From: Aquirufa rosea
Lineage (GTDB): Bacteria; Bacteroidota; Bacteroidia; Cytophagales; Spirosomataceae
Assembly: GCF_004118285.1 (NCBI RefSeq)
Contig: NZ_SDHY01000002.1
Coordinates: forward strand, 186,001-250,000
Reading direction: 5' to 3'
Length of the DNA: 64,000 nt
Part shown: piece after piece, positions 59,558 to 64,000 of the stretch
Layout: every line of letters starts with the position of its first letter
Position numbering within the stretch: the stretch's first letter is position 1
Position numbers and translations under genes: made by a program
Notes under the pieces: generated by a model
Databases searched by the model: none
Seen by the model: only the letters and a program-made list of their open reading frames with translations
Told to the model about the DNA's origin: nothing

Positions 59558-60751
59558 ATGAAAAACAGCACTCGAATCCAACTGATGGTAATGATGTTCC
59601 TTATGTTCTTTTCATGGGGGTCATGGTATGGTCAAATGAGTAAATACCTTTTAACCACGCTACATGCCACGGGAGATCAAGTAGGTAATGCCTACACTAC
59701 CTTTTCCATTGCCTGCATTGTGGCTCCATTTTTTGTAGGTTTGATAGCTGACCGTTTTTTCTCCGCCCAAAAAGTCATGGGAGTTTTAAACATTTTAGGT
59801 GGAATTATTTTGTATTTCTTGAGTCAAAATAATGATCCTGAAACATTTTTCTGGTATATCCTGGCCTATACGCTTAGCTTTGCGCCCAACTTGGCTCTAT
59901 CCAATTCGATTGCCATGAATCAAATGAACAATCCAGAGAAAGAGTTTCCGAGTATACGAGTAACGGGAACGGTGGCTTGGATAGTGGTAACCAACATCAT
60001 CGGTTTTTTTGCCTTAGGAGATCAGGTTGCTATCTTCCAAATTTCCATGATTAGCTCGTTTATACTAGGTATATATGCTTTTTTCTTACCAGATACTCCA
60101 CCTAAAGCTGATAAAAATGCTTCGATTGGACAAATCATTGGATTAGATGCTTTACAATTATTCAAGGATCGTTCTTTCTTGATATTCTTTATTTCTTCCA
60201 TCTTGATTTGTATTCCATTGTCTTTTTATTATGCCATGGCCAATCCTTCCCTGACGGATTCTCACATGCAAAATGTGGAAAACAAAATGTCATTTGGGCA
60301 GGCTTCAGAGGTTATATTCATGCTGTTAATCCCTCTCGCCTTCAGTCGTTTGGGTGTCAAAAAAATGTTAATTGTTGGGCTTATTGCTTGGGTAATTCGT
60401 TTCCTTTGCTTTGGATATGGAGATGGTATTGACACAGAATGGATTTTATTTATTGGTATTATTTTACACGGGGTTTGCTATGATTTCTTCTTCGTCACTG
60501 GACAAATTTACACTGATCAAAAAGCGGGTGAGAAAGTAAAAAATGCTGCGCAGGGTTTAATTACCTTGGCTACTTATGGTGTTGGAATGGGGATTGGCTC
60601 AAAACTATCGGGTATTGTTTTAGACCACTATACAACTGATGGGGTGCATGATTGGCAAGCCGTTTGGATGGTTCCTGCGGCCATTGCAGGACTCGTTTTA
60701 GTATTGTTTATCTTATTCTTTAGCGATAAAAAGGATGAAAAACTAGCTTAG
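59558..60751 (+). CDS. MFS transporter, nucleoside:H+ symporter (NupG/XapB-like) family
   Basis: 397 residues from the ATG at 59558, with about 12 membrane helices. Family landmarks are MMFLMFFSWGSWYGQMSKYL, VGLIADRFFSAQKVMG (the A-like MFS loop), SFAPNLALSNSIAMNQM with IRVTGTVAWIV, and GVCYDFFFVTGQIYTDQKAG. The NUP family carries nucleosides in enterobacteria; in Bacteroidota some close relatives are annotated as sugar or uronate transporters. Since inositol oxygenase is the next divergent operon, import of a related polyol or uronate is possible but not shown. Its stop overlaps the convergent SDR gene in TTAG. Confidence 0.87.
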   Translation: MKNSTRIQLMVMMFLMFFSWGSWYGQMSKYLLTTLHATGDQVGNAYTTFSIACIVAPFFVGLIADRFFSAQKVMGVLNILGGIILYFLSQNNDPETFFWYILAYTLSFAPNLALSNSIAMNQMNNPEKEFPSIRVTGTVAWIVVTNIIGFFALGDQVAIFQISMISSFILGIYAFFLPDTPPKADKNASIGQIIGLDALQLFKDRSFLIFFISSILICIPLSFYYAMANPSLTDSHMQNVENKMSFGQASEVIFMLLIPLAFSRLGVKKMLIVGLIAWVIRFLCFGYGDGIDTEWILFIGIILHGVCYDFFFVTGQIYTDQKAGEKVKNAAQGLITLATYGVGMGIGSKLSGIVLDHYTTDGVHDWQAVWMVPAAIAGLVLVLFILFFSDKKDEKLA

Positions 60752-61545
60752 GTATTTTTAACTTTCCGAATCATCCAAAATAAGAGTAATGGACTGAGGC
60801 GCTTGACAAATAAACCAAGAGCCTCCAGTTTTCCACCGATAAAGAATTCTTTCTTTTTAGCAAATACTGCCTGAACTATACCTTGGGCGGTAACATCGGG
60901 ATCTAAACCTTTGGCTTGATTGGGGTCCATTTTACCGTATGCCTCACCATCTTCATTCATAGCGTTTAAAGAAATATTGGTTTTGATATAACCGGGCAAA
61001 ACGGTACAGACATGAATTCCCAAGTCTTGAGTTTCAGCACGAACAGCATCAAAAAATCCAATCAAGGCATGTTTTGATGCTGCATAGGCCCCTCTTCTGG
61101 GAGTACTGATACGCCCCGCAACCGAAGCTATAGGCACAAATATGCCTGAGGATTGCTTTTTAAATACCGGAAGTAATTTCTGAGTAAGTGCGACAATGGA
61201 GAAAAAATTGATTTCAAATAGAGTTCTATAAACTTCTAATTTTGTGTTTTCGACCATAGATCGCTGGCTGACACCGGCGTTTAAAACCATCACATCTATC
61301 CTTCCATAGCTAGCCAATACCTTTTCCAACATGGATTCATGAACTTCCAAATCTGTCATGTCAAAAGGCAAGACTAAAACTGAACCAGCTTGCTGAAGAC
61401 AACCAGTGGCCACCCTCTGTAATTCAGACTCCCTTCTTGCAGACAAAACCAAATGAGCACCCTCTTCAGCGAAAGCTTTGGCTAAAGATTCACCAATGCC
61501 AGAAGAGGCACCAGTTATCCAAACAACTTGTTGGGAAAATTTCAT
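60748..61545 (-). CDS. SDR-family oxidoreductase
   Basis: 265 residues. Features are VVWITGASSGIGESLAKAFAEEG (NADP motif), VLNAGVSQRS, catalytic serine in FVPIASVAGRIS, YxxxK in AYAASKHALIGFFD, and a C-terminal KRLSPLLLFWMIRKVKNT that looks membrane-associated. This is the DHRS7-like classical SDR type, probably acting on lipids or ketones. The gene follows metX by 2 bp, so it is likely expressed under the SAM riboswitch; what it has to do with methionine is unclear. Confidence 0.9.
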   Translation of the reverse strand: MKFSQQVVWITGASSGIGESLAKAFAEEGAHLVLSARRESELQRVATGCLQQAGSVLVLPFDMTDLEVHESMLEKVLASYGRIDVMVLNAGVSQRSMVENTKLEVYRTLFEINFFSIVALTQKLLPVFKKQSSGIFVPIASVAGRISTPRRGAYAASKHALIGFFDAVRAETQDLGIHVCTVLPGYIKTNISLNAMNEDGEAYGKMDPNQAKGLDPDVTAQGIVQAVFAKKKEFFIGGKLEALGLFVKRLSPLLLFWMIRKVKNT

Positions 61546-61547
61546 GA

Positions 61548-62642
61548 TTAAGAAGCGTAGAAGATTTGTTTACTCTCTAATTCTCGGAAAAAGTCAGCCA
61601 TGGGATTAACCTCAAGGCGAAGCAACTTTTGCCAAAGCCGAATGGCCTTGGTCATCAAACCGCTTTCAATTAAAAACCCATCATGTCCATATAAGGAGTC
61701 AATGACTTGAAAAGAAGCCCCAGGTATATGTTTAGCTAAATATTCCTGCTCTACAATTGGGAAAAGAGCATCTGATTTAATTCCAATCACAAGGGTTCTA
61801 GCTTTAATAGATTTCAATGCTCTCACCACTCCCCCCCGATTTCTTCCCACATCCTGGGAGTCCATCATGTTGGACAACACATAATAGGAATAAGCATTGA
61901 ATCTAGCTGCCAATTTCTCGCCTTGGTATCTTTGATAAGAAATAGCCCGCAAGGCTTCGCCCGTCGTATTTTCTTGTCGGGCTTGAGTTACCTGATAGGT
62001 TTCATAATTTCGATAGGAAATCAATGCTGTGGCACGTGCTGCCTTCATCCCCTCTATTCCAGCACGAGGCTGCGATTCCTTCCAAGTGGGATCCACTTCA
62101 ATGGACATTCTTTGGGATTCATTGAAGGCAATCCCCCAAGGAGAATGCACGGCATTGGTTGCAATTAATATCAAGTTTTCAATTAAATCTGGTTGCATAA
62201 TGGCCCATTCCAAGGCCTGTTGCCCACCCAAAGAACCTCCAATGCAGGTTTTGATTTTATTGATACCTAAATCCTTTCGGAGTAATTCGAAACTTTGAAT
62301 CACATCCCGAATAGTCACATGCGGAAAGCTGTGGTAATAAGGTTCACCCGTCAGAGGATTAACAGATAACGGTCCTGTGGAACCATAATGTGAACCTAAA
62401 ATATTGCAGCAGATGATAAAATGATTTTCGGGATTAAACAATTTACCCAATCCTACCAAACCTTGCCACCAATCAGATACTTCATAACTTCCGGTAAAGG
62501 CATGACATACCCAAACGACATTATCCTTTTGGGCATTTAATTTACCAAGGGTCTCATATGCTAGTTGGATAGAAGGTAGCTCCCCGCCCATTTCAAGGGC
62601 AAAAGATTGGGAAGAATGAAATACTTTGAACTCTGCTTGCAT
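61548..62642 (-). CDS. metX: Homoserine O-acetyltransferase
   Basis: Acetylates (or succinylates) L-homoserine at the entry to methionine synthesis. 364 residues of alpha/beta-hydrolase fold. Motifs are HAFTGSYEVSDWWQGLVG, CNILGSHYGSTGPLSVNP (typical of MetX), nucleophile S137 in CIGGSLGGQQALEWAI, aspartate in VIGIKSDALFP and histidine in YGHDGFLIES. Acyl-donor preference is not decided by the sequence alone. It is preceded by a SAM-I riboswitch, which supports the methionine role. Start at 62642 follows the riboswitch P1 stem by about 10 nt. Confidence 0.94.
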   Translation of the reverse strand: MQAEFKVFHSSQSFALEMGGELPSIQLAYETLGKLNAQKDNVVWVCHAFTGSYEVSDWWQGLVGLGKLFNPENHFIICCNILGSHYGSTGPLSVNPLTGEPYYHSFPHVTIRDVIQSFELLRKDLGINKIKTCIGGSLGGQQALEWAIMQPDLIENLILIATNAVHSPWGIAFNESQRMSIEVDPTWKESQPRAGIEGMKAARATALISYRNYETYQVTQARQENTTGEALRAISYQRYQGEKLAARFNAYSYYVLSNMMDSQDVGRNRGGVVRALKSIKARTLVIGIKSDALFPIVEQEYLAKHIPGASFQVIDSLYGHDGFLIESGLMTKAIRLWQKLLRLEVNPMADFFRELESKQIFYAS

Positions 62643-62652
62643 GTAACATTCG

Positions 62653-62763
62653 TTTATATTTCCCTAAACAGGCATTTGCCCGGGGTAGGAATTAGCACCT
62701 TAGTTTTTCAACTGGTTGCCAGAAGTTCATTGAGCCTAGTCTCTCCCTTCTTCTTTATAAATC
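62653..62763 (-). ncRNA. SAM-I (S-box) riboswitch upstream of metX
   Basis: On the minus strand the S-box core is clear: GAGAGACTAGGC, then CTGGCAACC, then AAGGTGCTAATTCC, in correct order and spacing. P1 can form between TTTATA (62761-62756) and TATAAA (62658-62653). A GGGCA/TGCC hairpin fits P4. The family binds S-adenosylmethionine and lowers methionine gene expression. No terminator hairpin fits between the aptamer and the metX ATG, so the platform is probably translational. Confidence 0.92.
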
Positions 62764-62793
62764 AATGCTGCCTTTGAGATTGATTCTGGACTG

Positions 62794-62825
62794 CAAAGTA
62801 AAGAATGAAATAGAATAAATCCAAA
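62794..62825 (-). promoter_or_regulatory. Probable promoter of the metX riboswitch transcript
   Basis: On the minus strand TTTG (62825-62822) is followed after 20 bp by TTACTTTG (62801-62794), one mismatch from TAnnTTTG. Start would be near 62788, about 25 nt before the aptamer. Confidence 0.5.
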
Positions 62826-63003
62826 AGCCAAGTAGAATTGTCAACTTGAATTCAGGTATTGGCAAATTAGGATGCTCTGGGGTTTATTTAGTTCGGATTC
62901 TTTTGGCGGAGGAAGTTCAGGAAGTAAGCACCCGGTGGGTAGTTCAGGTGATGTGGGTTGACGCAGTAGGTTTCAGGCAAGGGCGCGCGAAGGGGACAAG
63001 GCA

Positions 63004-63029
63004 GGGGGCGGACTGGGCAGGGGGCAGGG
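63004..63029 (+). other. G-quadruplex motif
   Basis: Four G-runs (63004-63008, 63015-63017, 63020-63024, 63027-63029) with loops of 6, 2 and 2 nt satisfy the G3+N1-7 pattern on the plus strand. Confidence 0.7.
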
Positions 63030-63030
63030 A

Positions 63031-63063
63031 AGATTTGTCAACTTTCAAAAAGTTGACAAATCT
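63031..63063. repeat. Perfect 15-bp inverted repeat
   Basis: AGATTTGTCAACTTT (63031-63045) and AAAGTTGACAAATCT (63049-63063) with loop CAA. Neither side is followed by a good T-run, so it is not an obvious terminator. Confidence 0.85.
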
Positions 63064-63196
63064 AAATCTAAATTACCTTTTCGAATCACCTCTTCTAATC
63101 TATTAATTGATAATTACTAACGAGAAGTTGATACTAGAGTAATTCTTTGTTTGAAGAGATACGATAATTATAAGACATAATGCAGATATTTGCACC

Positions 63197-63556
63197 ATGC
63201 TTAAACTCATCAGCTTTTACGGGGGGCTAGGTCTCATACTTTGGGGAATACATCAAAGTAGCTGGGCTAGTTGGCTGCATCCAGATATAGCATTCATTTG
63301 GGCCTTTTTTTTCTTTTTGGCTTATTTTAGTCATGCATTGCATCAAATAGGTTGGAAAAATGATCGAGAAAAATTCATCCCATTTCACATGGCCTCTTTA
63401 GCCATACGTTTCATCGCAAGTCTATTGTTTATTGGTGTTTTTGGATATACAGGTACTCCAGAAATGATACTTTTTGTAGGCAATTTTTTTGTACTCTATT
63501 TATGTTGTACAAATTTTGAAATAATTGGTTTGCTTCGTAACTTGCGACGTTTTTAG
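63197..63556 (+). CDS. Small membrane protein ahead of atpB (AtpI-like position)
   Basis: 119 residues with four predicted membrane segments (LISFYGGLGLILWGI; IAFIWAFFFFLAYFSHAL; MASLAIRFIASLLFIGVFGY; ILFVGNFFVLYLCCTNF). I do not recognise a named domain with certainty. Its place about 100 bp before atpB matches the AtpI/AtpZ-type proteins that open F0F1 operons and help assemble the c-ring or bind Mg2+, so a similar role is inferred. A GATATTTG box (63185-63192), one mismatch from the -7 consensus, ends 4 bp before the ATG. Confidence 0.75.
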   Translation: MLKLISFYGGLGLILWGIHQSSWASWLHPDIAFIWAFFFFLAYFSHALHQIGWKNDREKFIPFHMASLAIRFIASLLFIGVFGYTGTPEMILFVGNFFVLYLCCTNFEIIGLLRNLRRF

Positions 63557-63658
63557 AAAAGCCTTAGGTAAAAAGCCCCTAAAATTCTTTTCTACATCCA
63601 GCTAATCAGCGAATTAGCCCCATTAATCAAAGAAATTAAAGAAAAAGCGAGCATTAAG

Positions 63659-64000
63659 ATGTCGGGTAAGTCCATTTTCAAAAAAGTGTATTTTTCAAAT
63701 ATAATCCTCGGATTATTCATTTCCCTTTTCAGTTTCTCCGCTTGGGCTAATGAGCCTGCTGCTGCAGAAGCTACTGAGCATGCTCCTCAACAAGAAGAGA
63801 AGTTTGATGCGGGTAAAATGATTTTACATCACATTGCGGATGAACATGAATGGCATTTTTTCACTATCGGTCATTTCCACGCCACTGTACCGCTCCCTTG
63901 CATCGTATATAGAGAATCAGCTGGTTTACAGGTATTTTCTTCTTCCAATTTCAAAAATGAGCACCACGAAGAGGTGTCCTACCAAGGCTTAAAATTAGAG
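63659..64000 (+). CDS. atpB: F0F1 ATP synthase subunit a, N-terminal part
   Basis: Begins with ATG at 63659 and runs off the right edge after 114 codons. After a signal-like hydrophobic segment (IILGLFISLFSFSAWA) and an acidic stretch comes FDAGKMILHHIADEHEWHFF and HFHATVPLPCIVY. This is the periplasmic N-terminal extension typical of the Bacteroidota subunit a, before the first proton-channel helices. The later channel arginine is beyond the window. Confidence 0.92.
   Translation, partial: MSGKSIFKKVYFSNIILGLFISLFSFSAWANEPAAAEATEHAPQQEEKFDAGKMILHHIADEHEWHFFTIGHFHATVPLPCIVYRESAGLQVFSSSNFKNEHHEEVSYQGLKLE

Larger units (their letters stand above)
62834..63063. repeat. G-rich 230-bp element with inverted ends (possible dispersed repeat/MITE-like)
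   Basis: AGAATTGTCAACTT (62834-62847) and AAGTTGACAAATCT (63050-63063) are inverted copies with one mismatch. The interior (about 62920-63030) is far richer in G than the rest of the window. No transposase and no clear target duplication are seen. A frame of 86 codons at 62846-63106 lies mostly within it but has no recognisable domain, so it is not called as a gene. Dispersal elsewhere in the genome is a guess. Confidence 0.45.

Noticed and set aside
62846-63106. An 86-codon open frame on the plus strand over the G-rich element
   Set aside because: Low-complexity G-rich composition, no recognisable domain, and its 3' part is simply the palindrome read as protein. It is explained better by the repeat.

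Overview
The window looks like a chromosomal segment of a Bacteroidota bacterium, most likely a freshwater-type member of the Cytophagales. The reasons are a SusC/SusD pair, type IX secretion (T9SS) C-terminal domains, promoter boxes of the form TAnnTTTG instead of sigma70 boxes, no clear Shine-Dalgarno sequences, AT-rich DNA, and family members typical of that phylum (DUF5916, DUF2911, CRTAC1-type FG-GAP proteins, DUF922, a SerB-SerA fusion). The genus assignment is inference. I see no rRNA, tRNA, CRISPR array, prophage or intact insertion sequence; most of the window is ordinary housekeeping DNA.

Layout. 1-13 kb: a cut DUF1080 gene, rimO, a MoeB/ThiF-rhodanese protein, rpmB, a membrane EEP nuclease/phosphatase, a retropepsin-PDZ protease, an APC permease, a PBP4-type carboxypeptidase, an SSS symporter, a Nudix hydrolase, the Nif3 and zinc-ribbon pair, and accD. 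13-25 kb: a secreted T9SS zincin, a SusD/SusC pair, an operon of response regulator, PhnP-like and HAD genes, DUF2911 and a DUF5916 outer-membrane protein. 25-34 kb: yebC with an overlapping DUF922 gene, then a seven-gene minus-strand operon (SDR, YheT hydrolase, SerB-SerA fusion, SerC-like aminotransferase, Gfo/Idh/MocA, SGNH hydrolase, Nudix-HTH regulator) that carries serine synthesis in two genes. 34-46 kb: hemA-recX and a 9.6-kb gene for a giant T9SS cell-surface protein. 46-48 kb: a tyrosine operon (aminotransferase and tyrA). 48-58 kb: M1 peptidase with acyl-CoA dehydrogenase, a large FG-GAP/ASPIC lipoprotein, yidD, a serine hydrolase and a small secreted NTF2-like protein. 58-64 kb: myo-inositol oxygenase, DUF3592, a nucleoside-type MFS transporter, SDR and metX under a SAM riboswitch, a G-rich repeat element, and the start of the F0 ATP synthase operon.

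The most striking find is at 46127-46293. A near-perfect Bacteroidota promoter drives a 21-codon leader peptide with seven tyrosine codons (YYY-A-YYY-A-G-Y). It is followed by alternative hairpins and a T-tract terminator, directly in front of the aminotransferase-tyrA operon. This has every hallmark of a tyrosine-specific translational attenuator. The promoter sits so close that the leader ORF may be translated from a leaderless mRNA.

Other points of interest are a SAM-I riboswitch that abuts the metX start codon with no room for a terminator, a 230-bp G-rich element with inverted ends and a G-quadruplex motif, a giant adhesin with a ruined zincin active site and 22 calcium-type aspartate repeats, and a terminator-like hairpin lying inside the signal peptide of the gene that overlaps yebC.
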